From NCBI GenBank assembly GCA_934402395.1, contig CAKRTQ010000003.1, positions 62,001 to 126,000 on the forward strand: 64,000 nt of DNA, in the 5' to 3' direction. Every line of letters begins with the position of its first letter. Position 1 is the first letter of the stretch. The notes beneath the pieces are model-generated. The model was not told the DNA's origin and made no database searches. It worked only from the letters and a program-made list of their open reading frames with translations. Below, piece after piece: positions 1-9,717 of this stretch. The position numbers and the translations under genes are program-made. The DNA is from an uncultured Eubacteriales bacterium (GTDB taxonomy: Bacteria > Bacillota > Clostridia > Oscillospirales > CAG-272).

Positions 1-608
1 GCCGAAACATTTTCCTCTATCGACTCATTGAGCTTGTCGTATTTGCGGAAAACGCTCCTGAATGCAGGCATTGCTTTTCTGGCAATAAGAAAAAGACCTG
101 TCGCAAGCACGGGAACAACGATGACAAACATTGTGGAGAGACTGCCTCCCATGATATACGCCATTATAATTGAAAAAATGAGCATGAGCGGACAGCGTAT
201 TGCCATACGTATGATTATCATAAATGCCATCTGAACATACCCGACATCGGTGGTCATACGTGTAACGAGCGAGGATGACGAAAAACGGTCGATGTTGGCA
301 AAAGAATATCTGCATATGCATTCATACATATCATGACGCAGATTCTTTGCAAATCCCGCCCCTGCCTTTGATGCCGTTATCGCTGCGAGCGTACCGCATA
401 CCAGCGATGCGCATGCCATTGCGGCAAGAATAAGCCCGTCTTTTATTATGCTTTCAAGAACAACGCCGTTGTTATTGAGGTTGTTGATAAGGTTGGCAAT
501 ACGGTACGGAATAAGGCACTCAACAACTGCTTCGCCGAGAATAAACAGCGGAGTCAGCCATGCAGCGAGCCTGTATTCTCGCACGCACGCATAAAGTCGT
601 TTGATCAT
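1..608 (-). CDS. ABC transporter ATP-binding protein/permease, N-terminal part (runs off window)
   Basis: Seen: an open frame from an ATG at 608 reads to the window edge without a stop, about 202 residues. It begins MIKRLYACVREY and continues with several hydrophobic helices and the segment YECICRYSFANIDRFSSSSLVTRMTTD, here shortened to the diagnostic SSLVTRMTTDV, typical of type IV ABC exporter membrane domains near the coupling helix. A good ribosome site (AGGAAGG) lies just upstream. Known family: such proteins fuse a six-helix membrane domain to a nucleotide-binding domain and often work as heterodimers exporting lipids, peptides or drugs. The ATPase half is outside the window, so the substrate is unknown and it cannot be told whether a partner half-transporter follows. 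It is divergent from feoAB. Confidence 0.85.
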   Translation of the reverse strand, partial: MIKRLYACVREYRLAAWLTPLFILGEAVVECLIPYRIANLINNLNNNGVVLESIIKDGLILAAMACASLVCGTLAAITASKAGAGFAKNLRHDMYECICRYSFANIDRFSSSSLVTRMTTDVGYVQMAFMIIIRMAIRCPLMLIFSIIMAYIMGGSLSTMFVIVVPVLATGLFLIARKAMPAFRSVFRKYDKLNESIEENVS

Positions 609-653
609 AAAATACCTTCCTTTCTTTTCATGTTTTCAAGCGAGCAATATGAC

Positions 654-682
654 ATTATACCACAATATAAAAAATAAAGCAA
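654..682 (-). promoter_or_regulatory. Sigma-A type promoter for the ABC exporter
   Basis: On the minus strand, TTGCTT (677-682), a 17-base spacer and TATAAT (654-659) precede the ABC gene by about 45 bases. Confidence 0.7.
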
Positions 683-820
683 CCGAAATCAATCAGTTTA
701 TCAAAAAAACTTTTTCGACATCTCGTGGCAAACAACGTGGCGATACCGCCTTTTTAACACATCGTTTACTTTCGGCATATGCTGTTACCGGGCGAAAAAA
801 CAAACGAAAGCTGGAGAAAA

Positions 821-1048
821 ATGCATTATCTTAACGAAATAAGACCGGGGCAGTCTGTGCGCATCACAAGCGTTTCGGCGTCAGACGGCATAAGACGAAG
901 ATTATTTGATCTCGGTATGATACCGGGCACGGTCGTTGAGTGCGTCGGCTCAAGTCCCGCCGGCGACCCGTCTGCCTATCTTATCCGCGGGGCAGTAATT
1001 GCCCTGCGCAAAAAAGACTGCGGCGGAATAGCCGTCAAACCGTTATAA
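821..1048 (+). CDS. feoA: FeoA, ferrous iron transport accessory protein
   Basis: A 75-residue SH3-like FeoA protein. The ATG at 821 was chosen over an earlier in-frame start at 779 because GGAG sits four bases upstream and the protein then starts directly in the fold (MHYLNEIRPGQSVRITSV). The motif RRLFDLGMIPGT and the C-terminal IRGAVIALRKKDCGGIAVKPL pattern are family hallmarks. FeoA is a small cytoplasmic partner of the FeoB transporter. feoB starts five bases after the stop, so the two are surely co-translated. No Fur- or DtxR-type operator was recognised by eye in the 212 bases upstream; a weak TTAACA/TATGCT pair near 757-782 is the only promoter candidate. Confidence 0.93.
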   Translation: MHYLNEIRPGQSVRITSVSASDGIRRRLFDLGMIPGTVVECVGSSPAGDPSAYLIRGAVIALRKKDCGGIAVKPL

Positions 1049-1053
1049 ACAAA

Positions 1054-3195
1054 ATGGGACTTACATTCAGTTCAACCGGCAGAAGAGCTTCAGCGTGCCG
1101 CAGAAAGCCCGCATACGGTGAATGCAAAGCCGAGGTTGCGCTCGCGGGCAACCCCAATGTCGGCAAAAGCACGCTTTTCAACAACCTGACAGGAATGAAT
1201 CAGCACACGGGCAACTGGCCCGGCAAGACGGTACTCACCGCAGAGGGATGTTTTACATTTGAGGGATGTACATATCTTATCACAGATCTGCCCGGAACAT
1301 ACTCTCTTTCCGCGCATTCGCCGGAGGAAGAGACTGCGCGCGATTTCATATACCTCGGCAGGGACGGCACACCGCCGGATATCTGTATGGTCGTTTGCGA
1401 TGCCGGATGTCTTGAACGCAACATGGGACTCGTCATTCAGACACTTGAGATATCCCGCCGGGTGATCGTGTGCGTGAATCTCATCGACGAAGCGGAGAAA
1501 AAAGGAATTCACTGCGACCTCGGGCTGATATCCGAAAGGCTCGGTGTTCCGGTGATAGGTATATCGGCGCGCAAGCGGCGCGACATGACGACCGTTATGC
1601 AATGTATAAAAAAGTCGTTGGGATCGCCTCCGGGGAGTTTCCCGATTCCGCTTGTATTCCCCGATGCGATAGAAAAAGCAATCTCCCTCGTTGAAACGGA
1701 ACTGGATAACGCAAGTTGCCACATCCCGTACGGCACACGCCGACTGAGCATTGCAATGATCGAACATGGCGCAGAGTGTGCAGAACCTTATTTGCCCGGC
1801 GACAATATTTCCGCAATGAAAAAAACTGTTGACAGGGCATGGGAGCTTCTTTCCTCTGCAGGTTACGAAAAAAGCCGTTTTTCTGACGAAATCGCCGCCG
1901 CGACCGTTCGCCGTGCCGAGGAAATATGCCGCGGAGCGGTAACCGTATCGGAAAGATCCGGCGGAGGCTACTCGCGGCGCGACCGATCCATCGACCGACT
2001 GCTGACCGGCAAAGCGGCGGGATACCCAGCTATGCTGTTTTTGCTGGCTCTCACATTCTGGATAACAATAAAAGGAGCCAACTACCCATCCGAGCTGTTG
2101 AGCAGACTTTTCGGCACACTCGGCGCGATGCTTGAAAATTTCATGCGGTACATCGGAGCCCCCGAATGGCTCACGGGGGCTGTGGTTTCCGGGATATTCC
2201 GTGTGCTCAGCTGGGTCGTGGCGGTAATGCTGCCGCCGATGGCAATATTCTTTCCTCTTTTTACACTGCTTGAGGATTCGGGATATCTTCCGCGTATAGC
2301 CTACAACCTTGACCGTCCCTTCTGCCGCTGCCGCGCCTGCGGAAAGCAGGCTCTGACCATGTGCATGGGGCTTGGATGCAACGCGGCAGGTGTTGTCGGG
2401 TGCCGCATAATCGACTCACCGCGTGAGCGTCTGCTTGCAATACTGACAAACAGTTTTATGCCGTGTAACGGACGTTTCCCGGGAATGATAACCGCGATAA
2501 CGCTTTTTGCCGCCGGCGGCATGATGTCATCGGTCCTCTCGGCGCTTATGCTTGCTCTTGTTATACTGCTCGGCACACTCATGACCTTTCTATCCACCGC
2601 CTTGCTGTCAAAAACACTGCTTCGCGGTGAAGCATCAGCCTTCACGCTTGAACTGCCGCCGTACCGCAAGCCTGATGTCGGACGCGTCATAGTGCGATCG
2701 CTTTTGGACCGCACACTGTTCGTGCTCGGCAGATCTGCTGCAATTGCAGCACCTGCGGGGCTTATTATATGGCTGCTTGCCAACGTAAGACCGGGCGGAG
2801 TATGCATTCTGGCGCATATGGCGGATTTCATGGATCCTGTCGGCAGACTTATGGGACTTGACGGCGCGATATTGCTCGGTTTTATTCTCGGTCTGCCGGC
2901 AAATGAGATAGTTCTGCCGGTAACGATGATGATATATCTGTCATCGGGAACCCTGCCGGAACTCGGCGGAAACGCCGCAATACACGCTCTGCTTATATCA
3001 AACGGCTGGACAATACGCACCGCCGTATGCTTTGTGATCTTTTCCCTGATGCACTGGCCCTGCTCAACCACCCTGTTAACAATAAAAAAGGAAACCGGGA
3101 GCGTCAGATGGATGGCACTTGCCGCCATCCTCCCAACGCTCGCCGGATCTATCCTTACGATAGCTGTCAACGCGCTGTGGCTTCTCTTAAGCTGA
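1054..3195 (+). CDS. feoB: FeoB, ferrous iron transporter with GTPase domain
   Basis: A 713-residue protein from the ATG at 1054; a longer open frame begins inside feoA but lacks family similarity there. The N-terminal GTPase carries G1 GNPNVGKS (residues 32-39), the G2 threonine in NWPGKT, G3 DLPGT, G4 NLID and a SAR-type G5. A membrane core of about eight helices follows. The core gate motif is a variant: MGLGCNAAGVVGC and PCNGRFPGM where Escherichia coli FeoB has GFGCNVPAI and SCGARLPV, and a CRCRACGKQ stretch precedes it. Known role: Fe(II) uptake across the inner membrane under reducing conditions. Forms a two-gene operon with feoA; no FeoC is seen. Convergent with the permease gene only 22 bases away. 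Confidence 0.93.
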   Translation: MGLTFSSTGRRASACRRKPAYGECKAEVALAGNPNVGKSTLFNNLTGMNQHTGNWPGKTVLTAEGCFTFEGCTYLITDLPGTYSLSAHSPEEETARDFIYLGRDGTPPDICMVVCDAGCLERNMGLVIQTLEISRRVIVCVNLIDEAEKKGIHCDLGLISERLGVPVIGISARKRRDMTTVMQCIKKSLGSPPGSFPIPLVFPDAIEKAISLVETELDNASCHIPYGTRRLSIAMIEHGAECAEPYLPGDNISAMKKTVDRAWELLSSAGYEKSRFSDEIAAATVRRAEEICRGAVTVSERSGGGYSRRDRSIDRLLTGKAAGYPAMLFLLALTFWITIKGANYPSELLSRLFGTLGAMLENFMRYIGAPEWLTGAVVSGIFRVLSWVVAVMLPPMAIFFPLFTLLEDSGYLPRIAYNLDRPFCRCRACGKQALTMCMGLGCNAAGVVGCRIIDSPRERLLAILTNSFMPCNGRFPGMITAITLFAAGGMMSSVLSALMLALVILLGTLMTFLSTALLSKTLLRGEASAFTLELPPYRKPDVGRVIVRSLLDRTLFVLGRSAAIAAPAGLIIWLLANVRPGGVCILAHMADFMDPVGRLMGLDGAILLGFILGLPANEIVLPVTMMIYLSSGTLPELGGNAAIHALLISNGWTIRTAVCFVIFSLMHWPCSTTLLTIKKETGSVRWMALAAILPTLAGSILTIAVNALWLLLS

Positions 3196-3217
3196 GCGCG
3201 GGCAGATTTGCTCCGCC

Positions 3218-6200
3218 TTACTCATTAGCCTTCATTGCTTCGACCATATCTGTTTTTCTGATCATGGGATACATTATAAGGTCGACAGCTGCCGTGAACA
3301 CAAGCGTCACGAGTGCCGCCCACAGGAAACTGGCAGGATAAATGCTTCGCCCGAACATTATCGAATCCACCTCTGCCGTGCGGACAACGAACGAGTGCAG
3401 CCATATGCCGAACAGCGAACCGGCAATTATTCCTATCAGCGTCAGTACGCCGGTCTCGCGGTAAATATACGCTGCGGTCTCCGAATTATGAAATCCGAGC
3501 ACCCGAAGCGTGGCAAGCTCCCGCCTGCGTTCGCAGATGTTGATATTTGTAAGATTATACACAACTATGACCGCAAGCAGTCCCGCCGAGAAGATCAGTA
3601 CAAGAACGATATAGTCGATCTTTCCGACAGTGTTTGCAAAGCTTTCCCGAATCGTCTCCGAAAACGTTATCATAAGGATATTTCCGCTTTTCAGTATTTC
3701 GCCTGCGGCAGCATCGCGCGCCGCAGCGTCATCTGCCGAGAGAGACACAAGCAGCATATTAACGTCGGCTTTTCTTCCGAAAGCGGCTTCATACGCAGTG
3801 TCGGTCATATAGCAATAACCCGAAACATAGTTTTCCGATATTGCGTCAACGCGGAACACAGCAGTCTTACCATCTGCATCGGAAATTTCAACACTGTCTC
3901 CGACGTTTATTCCCAACGTTTCGCAAAGCTTTTCGGTCATTATAACGCTGTCTGCGGAATCACGGAACGATATCTTATTCCCGCTTTTACGCTCGTGCAG
4001 ATCGACAAATCCGTAAAACGACGCGGGATCGTCGGTGACCTGGATAGTGACGCTCTCATTCCCTGCCTTCCCGGACTCGGTATGCAGACCGATATATCCG
4101 TCGACCCGGTCGGATGCCAGAAAGCCGGAAAGCTCTTCGTCCCTTTCAATATCCGAGCCGGAAGATATATATGCTGTCAGGTCATATTTGTATATTTCTC
4201 CGAACTGCTTATCAACGATGTCGTGTATCGAGTCACGCAGACCGAAGGCGGTAAGCAGCAATGCAGTGCATCCCGCTATACCGAAAACAGTCATGAAAAA
4301 GCGTTTTTTGTATCTGAAAAGGTTGCGCACGGTCACCTTGGTATTAAAGCTGAGACGCTTCCATATAAATGGGATGCGTTCGATAAAAACAGGCTTGCCC
4401 GCCTTCGGCGCACGCTGGCGCATGAGCGATGCGGGGCGTTCACGCAATTCCGAAATGCACGCCGCCACGGTTGCGGCGGAAGTGCATACTATCGCTATCG
4501 GAGTTATTATGGCAAAGTAATTCCATCTGAACGGTGTCAGTGTCGCTGGTACATCGTAAAGCATTGAATATGCACCGGCAATAACCTTCGGTAGTGAGCG
4601 GAACCCCACAGCGGCACCCGCAAGACTGCCGAGGGCACTGGCAAGCAGCGAATACACAAGGTAATACGCCATTATGACTCTGCCGGAATATCCGAGCGCT
4701 TTCAGCGTTCCCATCTGCGTGCGTTCTTCCTCAACCATGCGCGTCATGGTAGTGAGCGCCACAAGTGCGGCAACAAAGAAGAAAAACACCGGAAAAACCT
4801 TGGCTATGGCATTTATTTTGTCGGAATTTCCGCGATAGCTGTTAAAGCTTATATTATCACGTCTGTCGGTGATAAACCATGAAGGGACTTCAAGCTGCGA
4901 GAGAGCATCCTCCGCATTGCTTATGCGTTTTGCCGAGTCCGCCAGTTCATCTTCCGCTCTTTTTTCCGACTGCGCGTATTCGGATTCAGCTGCCGCAAGC
5001 TCTTCCTTTTCCGTTGCTATCTTTTGGCGTGCATCGTCGATCTTCACACGTGCGGCTTCAAGCTCCGACTCGTTCTTTTTCAGCTCTGCATCGGCAGCAT
5101 CGAGCGGAGCTTTCTGCTCGCTCTCCGCTTTGTCTATCGCAGCCATAGCCGCAGCAAGCGCAGCTGCATTACCGGAATATTTGCGTTCCGCATTTGCGCG
5201 TGACGCAGCGATACCGCGATCAACCGCATCATACGCCGCATCAAGTTTTTCGCGCGTAGCCTTGATCGCGGCTTCGTTTTCCGCAAATTTCTCCTGCGAT
5301 ACAGCAACAGCCTTTTCGGCATCCGCTATGGCAGCAGCCGCATCGGTTATATTTTGTGCGGCTTCGGCAAGCCTGCGCTCCGCTTCACCCTTGGCATTTT
5401 CATATTCAAGCTTTGCATCGGATATCTGTTTTTCGGCATCGCCGCGAAGCACCTCGTATCTGATATCGCTTCTCTCTTTTCCGAATTTTTCAAGCCCGCT
5501 GATAAAATCATCTATAAGCGCAAAATACTCATCGGAGAAAGTATTCAGCATCCGTGACCCGTCAAGCCTGACAAAAATATCGGTATACGGATCCAATGCA
5601 AAGCATTCCGGATAAACAAACATTATCACCCCGACTCTGCCCGTACCGACAGTCGACGGCTCGCGCTCTATCGACATATATTGCGGACACCGAACGATCC
5701 CCACGACCGTAAGCTCGTCAAAGTCAAACACACCGTCAATATCACGGTTGGATCCGGAAACGGTGAATTTTTCCCCGACCCTGTGATCCGATGTATATCC
5801 GTTTGGGAATGCAATGATGCATTCCCCCGTGCTTTCGGGCATTCTGCCTTCAACAAGTTCAAAGTCGTTTATAAAGCCGTCGCCTCCGCGCTGGTCAAGA
5901 TCAACGCCATAAACACGTGTAACATATGCTTCACCGTCACAGTCAAGGTTAACATCGTAAACACGTGCCGGCATGACCTCTTCGACATTATCGAGCGCAC
6001 CGACGGCACTCAAATCGTCCTCGCTGAGTCCGAGCGTTCCCTTTATGTCAACATCGAAAAAGTTATAATCGTCATAATACTTGTCAACGGTGAGCTGCAT
6101 ATCCGGCGCGGTGGACATAAGTCCGCCGAGAAAACCGACTCCGACAGCCACGATTGCCATGATCGAGACAAACCGCGAAGCAGTGCGCCTGACACTTCGC

Positions 6201-6229
6201 AGGATCATAAGAAAATATGTTTTTCTCAT
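3218..6229 (-). CDS. FtsX-like ABC transporter permease with long coiled-coil insertion
   Basis: A 1003-residue membrane protein. Helix one lies near residues 19-40. An extracellular region follows, then about 190 residues rich in Ala, Glu, Lys and Asp with heptad character (roughly 255-445). An FtsX-type four-helix block starts near residue 475 (VFPVFFFFVAALVALTTMTRMV, shortened here to FFFFVAALVALTTMTRM), with LKALGYS, and a second FtsX block lies near 880-1000 with LATLRVLGF. Known family: MacB/FtsX-like permeases, which transmit ATPase motion to extracellular domains instead of carrying a substrate through a pore. It starts seven bases after its ATPase partner. Substrate or target unknown; peptide resistance, lipoprotein handling or cell-wall control are all possible. 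Confidence 0.88.
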   Translation of the reverse strand: MRKTYFLMILRSVRRTASRFVSIMAIVAVGVGFLGGLMSTAPDMQLTVDKYYDDYNFFDVDIKGTLGLSEDDLSAVGALDNVEEVMPARVYDVNLDCDGEAYVTRVYGVDLDQRGGDGFINDFELVEGRMPESTGECIIAFPNGYTSDHRVGEKFTVSGSNRDIDGVFDFDELTVVGIVRCPQYMSIEREPSTVGTGRVGVIMFVYPECFALDPYTDIFVRLDGSRMLNTFSDEYFALIDDFISGLEKFGKERSDIRYEVLRGDAEKQISDAKLEYENAKGEAERRLAEAAQNITDAAAAIADAEKAVAVSQEKFAENEAAIKATREKLDAAYDAVDRGIAASRANAERKYSGNAAALAAAMAAIDKAESEQKAPLDAADAELKKNESELEAARVKIDDARQKIATEKEELAAAESEYAQSEKRAEDELADSAKRISNAEDALSQLEVPSWFITDRRDNISFNSYRGNSDKINAIAKVFPVFFFFVAALVALTTMTRMVEEERTQMGTLKALGYSGRVIMAYYLVYSLLASALGSLAGAAVGFRSLPKVIAGAYSMLYDVPATLTPFRWNYFAIITPIAIVCTSAATVAACISELRERPASLMRQRAPKAGKPVFIERIPFIWKRLSFNTKVTVRNLFRYKKRFFMTVFGIAGCTALLLTAFGLRDSIHDIVDKQFGEIYKYDLTAYISSGSDIERDEELSGFLASDRVDGYIGLHTESGKAGNESVTIQVTDDPASFYGFVDLHERKSGNKISFRDSADSVIMTEKLCETLGINVGDSVEISDADGKTAVFRVDAISENYVSGYCYMTDTAYEAAFGRKADVNMLLVSLSADDAAARDAAAGEILKSGNILMITFSETIRESFANTVGKIDYIVLVLIFSAGLLAVIVVYNLTNINICERRRELATLRVLGFHNSETAAYIYRETGVLTLIGIIAGSLFGIWLHSFVVRTAEVDSIMFGRSIYPASFLWAALVTLVFTAAVDLIMYPMIRKTDMVEAMKANE

Positions 6230-6236
6230 ACTGCGA

Positions 6237-6938
6237 TTACCACTCTATCTCGCTCACCGGAACCGGAGAGGGATTCTTTTCGCACGAAACTATACTGCCG
6301 TTCTTTATTCTTATCACCCTGTCAGCCATTTTTGTAAGTGCGCTGTTATGCGTTATGACTATAACTGTCATGCCGCTTTTACGGCAGGTATCATGCAAAA
6401 GGTCGAGAATATTCTTACCTGTCTGATAGTCGAGTGCGCCTGTCGGTTCATCGCAAAGCAGCAGCTTTGGCTCCTTGGCGAGTGCGCGTGCGATCGAAAC
6501 GCGCTGCTGTTCACCGCCCGAAAGCTGCGCGGGAAAATTCCCGACGCGGTCCTTCAGCCCCACAGAACACAGAACATCAAAAGCATCGAGCTTTGTATGA
6601 CTTATCTCGCTTGCCAACTCCACATTTTCAAGCGCCGTAAGATTCGGTACAAGGTTGTAAAACTGAAAGACAAAGCCTACGTCATATCTGCGGTAGTCTG
6701 TCAGTCTTTTTTTGCTGAACGCACTTATTTCTTCGCCGTCAAGCATTATTTTGCCTTTATCGCATACATCCATGCCGCCGAGAATATTCAGAAGCGTGGT
6801 TTTTCCCGCCCCCGACGGACCGACAACAACAGTGAATTCGCCCTTTTCAACAGTAAAATTCAACTCGTCAGCAGCCGCTATAACATTTTGTCCCATTTTA
6901 TAATATTTGGAGACATTTTCAAAACTGATATAAGCCAT
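6237..6938 (-). CDS. ABC transporter ATP-binding protein (MacB/LolD type)
   Basis: A 233-residue ATPase with Walker [11 protein letters not shown]-loop in VFQFYNLVP, signature LSGGEQQR, Walker [13 protein letters not shown] and H-loop ITHN. The DEPTGALD form is typical of the LolD/MacB/FtsE group that pairs with FtsX-like permeases, which fits the neighbour seven bases downstream. It lies 24 bases after the MGMT gene and may be read from the uvrC-nadE unit, since no separate promoter is visible. Confidence 0.93.
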   Translation of the reverse strand: MAYISFENVSKYYKMGQNVIAAADELNFTVEKGEFTVVVGPSGAGKTTLLNILGGMDVCDKGKIMLDGEEISAFSKKRLTDYRRYDVGFVFQFYNLVPNLTALENVELASEISHTKLDAFDVLCSVGLKDRVGNFPAQLSGGEQQRVSIARALAKEPKLLLCDEPTGALDYQTGKNILDLLHDTCRKSGMTVIVITHNSALTKMADRVIRIKNGSIVSCEKNPSPVPVSEIEW

Positions 6939-6962
6939 TCAAACACCATCCGTAATAGAAAC

Positions 6963-7313
6963 TCATGTGTCAAGCTCAAAATGATAGCCGTATTTTTTCA
7001 TATCAACATAATATTCGCTCTCAACGCGTGTCACTGTCACGCCCTCCGCTTCAAGGCGTTCCTTCTGGATCACCGCTCCGCCCATTCCGAAGCACGGGGC
7101 AAGTCTGCCGCGACAGTTAACCACCCTGTGGCAGGGTAAGGATACCGGATCGCGGTTTTTATGCAGGATATTCCCCACCGCCCTCACTGCGCGCGGACTC
7201 CCCGCAGCCGCCGCAACGGCGGCATACGACGCGACCGATCCGCACGGGATAGACGCAACAGCCGCGCGCACTTTGTCGGCAAATGCATTGTTTCTGCCTG
7301 TCTGACCGTTCAT
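6963..7313 (-). CDS. Methylated-DNA--cysteine S-methyltransferase family protein, single-domain
   Basis: A 116-residue protein covering only the C-terminal DNA-binding and catalytic domain of the MGMT/Ogt family. The acceptor cysteine is present in PCHRVV (Cys61), so it is not an alkyltransferase-like protein that lacks it. The helix-turn-helix region (SYAAVAAAAGSPRAVRAVG) is intact. Known role: direct repair of O6-alkylguanine by suicide transfer to the cysteine. The start at 7313 was chosen because its A is also the last base of the nadE stop (TGATG), indicating translational coupling. A longer upstream frame overlaps nadE and has no family similarity. Confidence 0.85.
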   Translation of the reverse strand: MNGQTGRNNAFADKVRAAVASIPCGSVASYAAVAAAAGSPRAVRAVGNILHKNRDPVSLPCHRVVNCRGRLAPCFGMGGAVIQKERLEAEGVTVTRVESEYYVDMKKYGYHFELDT

Positions 7314-9223
7314 CAGTCTGTGATCCTCGCAAGCCATTCTGCAGCTGAAGAATCCGACGACATGCGCCAGTCTCCGCGGGGTGAAAGCGCAACGGTGCCT
7401 ACCTTTACGCCGTCCGGAATGCACGAACGTTTGAACTGCTGCGCAAAGAACCGGCGGCAGAACAGCACAAGCGTTTTTCTTATATACTCATCATCATAGC
7501 TGCCGGCAAAGCTGAGCTTTGCCACACGGAAAAGTTTGTCCGGCGAATATCCGCCGCGTATCATGTAGTAAAGGAAGAAATCATGCAGCTCGTACGTACC
7601 GAGAATATCCTCGGTACGCTGCTCTATTTCGCCGGGTTTTGAAGGGACAAGCTCAGGTGAGACGGGAGTATCCAGTATATCGTAAAGAACCGCGGCAAGC
7701 TTTTCGTCATTGCAGTTCTCGGCATAGTGGCGGACCACAAAACGCACCAGTGTTTTCGGCACGGTGCAGTTTACGCCGTACATCGACATATGGTCGCCGT
7801 TATAGGTCGACCAACCGAGCGCGACCTCCGAAAGGTCTCCGGTACCTATTACGATACCGCCGGTCTGATTGGCAAGATCCATAAGCACCTGCGTGCGTTC
7901 GCGTGCCTGTGCATTTTCATACGTCACATCGTATACATCAAGCGGATGTCCGATATCTTTGAGATGCTGTTCTGCCGATGCGGCAATGTCAACGCAGCGA
8001 AAATCTGTGCCGAGCAGAAGCGACAGATCCTCGGCATTCCCGCGCGTACGCGCTCCGGTACCGAAGCAAGGCATCGTCACGGTAAGAACATCGGACGCAG
8101 GACGCCCGAGGCGCTTCATTGCACGCACGGCAACAATAAGAGCAAGCGTTGAATCAAGTCCGCCGGATATACCGACAACAGCTTTTTTCGCCCCGGTGTG
8201 CTTTATGCGTTTGGCAAGTGCCGCGGACTGCATATCCAGGATGAGTCCGCATCGTGAGCCGCGGACATCATCGTTATCCGGCACGAACGGGCGGCGTGCA
8301 AATTTTCTTTCAAGCTTCGTTTCGTCAAGAGAGCCGCCGAATGGGATCTTTATATAATCGGCATCATCGCGGCATCTGAAAACATTGTTCTGTGAGCGCG
8401 AATAGGTGATTTTTTTGACGTCAATATCACCGGTCAAAACAGGTTTATCCGAAAACGGGAGCCTCTCTGCGAGAAGCGAACCATCCTCACATATCATTGA
8501 ATGGCCCGAGAACACCAGATCTGTGGTGGATTCGTCCGGTCCTGCCGATGTGTACACGTATCCGCAGATATTGTGTGCGGAATTCTGCTTTACAAGGCTG
8601 CGGCGGTACTCCGGCTTTCCTATCAGTTCATTGGATGCCGAAAGATTTACAACAACAGTCGCTCCGGCAGCACAGTGCGAAACGGAAGGAGGATTCTGCC
8701 CCCACACATCTTCACAGATCTCCGCAGCCACCACGAGTTCGCGGAGCATCGTGTGACAGAAAAGCAGCTTCGTGCCGAACGGGCAGGCGGTCCCGGCAAA
8801 ATCAACGGTCTCAACTCCGTTGCCCGCCGGAGTGAACTGCCTCGCCTCATAAAACTCGCAGTAATTCGGAATGAGACTTTTCGGTATCATTCCGAGGATC
8901 TTGCCGCGCCATATTGCAACGGCGGCATTGTATATTTTGCCGAGCCGGCGCACAGGCGTACCTATGAAAACGAGCGACCCGATGTCGGAGGTGCTTGCGG
9001 CAACGCGTGCGACCTCACGTTCTGCTGCGGCGAGCAGCGTATCGTGAAAGAAAAGATCCTGACACGTATACCCGGTCATTCCAAGCTCCGGGAAAACGAT
9101 TATCGCCGCACCTTCGGCGGCAGTCGAGTGCGCCAGCTCAATGGTTTTGTCGGCATTGAATGTGCAATCGGCGACCCTGAGTTCGGGGACCGCAGCGGCA
9201 ACCTTTACAAATCCGTCCTTCAT
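7313..9223 (-). CDS. nadE: Glutamine-dependent NAD+ synthetase
   Basis: A 636-residue, two-domain enzyme. The N-terminal nitrilase-type glutaminase has the triad Glu46 (FPELGMTGY), Lys115 (IPKSLIPNY) and Cys170 (AEICEDVWG). The C-terminal synthetase has the ATP pyrophosphatase loop SGGLDST. Known reaction: deamido-NAD+ plus glutamine and ATP to NAD+. The start overlaps the coaD stop as ATGA, with AAAAGGAG inside coaD as ribosome site. Sits in a cofactor/repair run with coaD, rsmD and uvrC. Confidence 0.97.
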   Translation of the reverse strand: MKDGFVKVAAAVPELRVADCTFNADKTIELAHSTAAEGAAIIVFPELGMTGYTCQDLFFHDTLLAAAEREVARVAASTSDIGSLVFIGTPVRRLGKIYNAAVAIWRGKILGMIPKSLIPNYCEFYEARQFTPAGNGVETVDFAGTACPFGTKLLFCHTMLRELVVAAEICEDVWGQNPPSVSHCAAGATVVVNLSASNELIGKPEYRRSLVKQNSAHNICGYVYTSAGPDESTTDLVFSGHSMICEDGSLLAERLPFSDKPVLTGDIDVKKITYSRSQNNVFRCRDDADYIKIPFGGSLDETKLERKFARRPFVPDNDDVRGSRCGLILDMQSAALAKRIKHTGAKKAVVGISGGLDSTLALIVAVRAMKRLGRPASDVLTVTMPCFGTGARTRGNAEDLSLLLGTDFRCVDIAASAEQHLKDIGHPLDVYDVTYENAQARERTQVLMDLANQTGGIVIGTGDLSEVALGWSTYNGDHMSMYGVNCTVPKTLVRFVVRHYAENCNDEKLAAVLYDILDTPVSPELVPSKPGEIEQRTEDILGTYELHDFFLYYMIRGGYSPDKLFRVAKLSFAGSYDDEYIRKTLVLFCRRFFAQQFKRSCIPDGVKVGTVALSPRGDWRMSSDSSAAEWLARITD

Positions 9224-9717
9224 ATATTTTTACTCCTTTTGTCTGCGTAGATTCTTTTTATATATTCAGCCGCACGGCTGTCAAGTAAGCCTTCCGTATC
9301 CGTGTTTTCCTCAAGCGCGCGGCGCACCGCGGTAGAGCTTATGTCTGTCATTTTTCCGTATGACGGCAAATACACAGTTTCGCAATCGGGCGCAAGCGAG
9401 TGATTAAAAATCGCCATCTCCTGCTCGTACACAAAATCGCGCGTATTTCTTACGCCCTTTACGATCGCAACAGCACCTATCCCGGAAGCAAGATCGGCAA
9501 GCATTCCTTCCGATGTTACTATCTCAACACCGTCGATGCCATCGAGGGTAAGCTCGGCTATCCTTCTGCGTTCGGAAAAATCAAAAATGTATTTTTTGTC
9601 CGGGTTGACCATTATAGCGACCACAACAGTATCAAACAGCCGCCTCGCGCGCTTCACAAGGTCGCGGTGCCCCACTGTCATTGGGTCAAAGCTGCCTGGA
9701 ATTATAGCCGTTTTCAT
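9220..9717 (-). CDS. coaD: Phosphopantetheine adenylyltransferase
   Basis: A 165-residue nucleotidyltransferase. It shows GSFDPMTVGH near the N-terminus (the T/HxGH motif) and ISSTAVR near the C-terminus. It makes dephospho-CoA from 4'-phosphopantetheine and ATP, the fourth step of CoA synthesis. The start at 9717 is used because the family begins with a short strand before GSFDP and because the ATG overlaps the rsmD stop as ATGA; an earlier in-frame start at 9738 adds seven unconserved residues. The rsmD-coaD order is common in Bacillota. Confidence 0.97.
   Translation of the reverse strand: MKTAIIPGSFDPMTVGHRDLVKRARRLFDTVVVAIMVNPDKKYIFDFSERRRIAELTLDGIDGVEIVTSEGMLADLASGIGAVAIVKGVRNTRDFVYEQEMAIFNHSLAPDCETVYLPSYGKMTDISSTAVRRALEENTDTEGLLDSRAAEYIKRIYADKRSKNI

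Noticed and set aside
940..1053. N-terminal extension of FeoB overlapping feoA
   Set aside because: It reads the feoA sequence in another frame and adds a basic, unconserved stretch; ATG at 1054 fits the operon spacing.
3395..4567. A 390-codon plus-strand frame inside the FtsX-like permease gene
   Set aside because: Antisense to a well-supported membrane protein; composition rich in Arg, Tyr, Cys and Ser as expected for a shadow frame.
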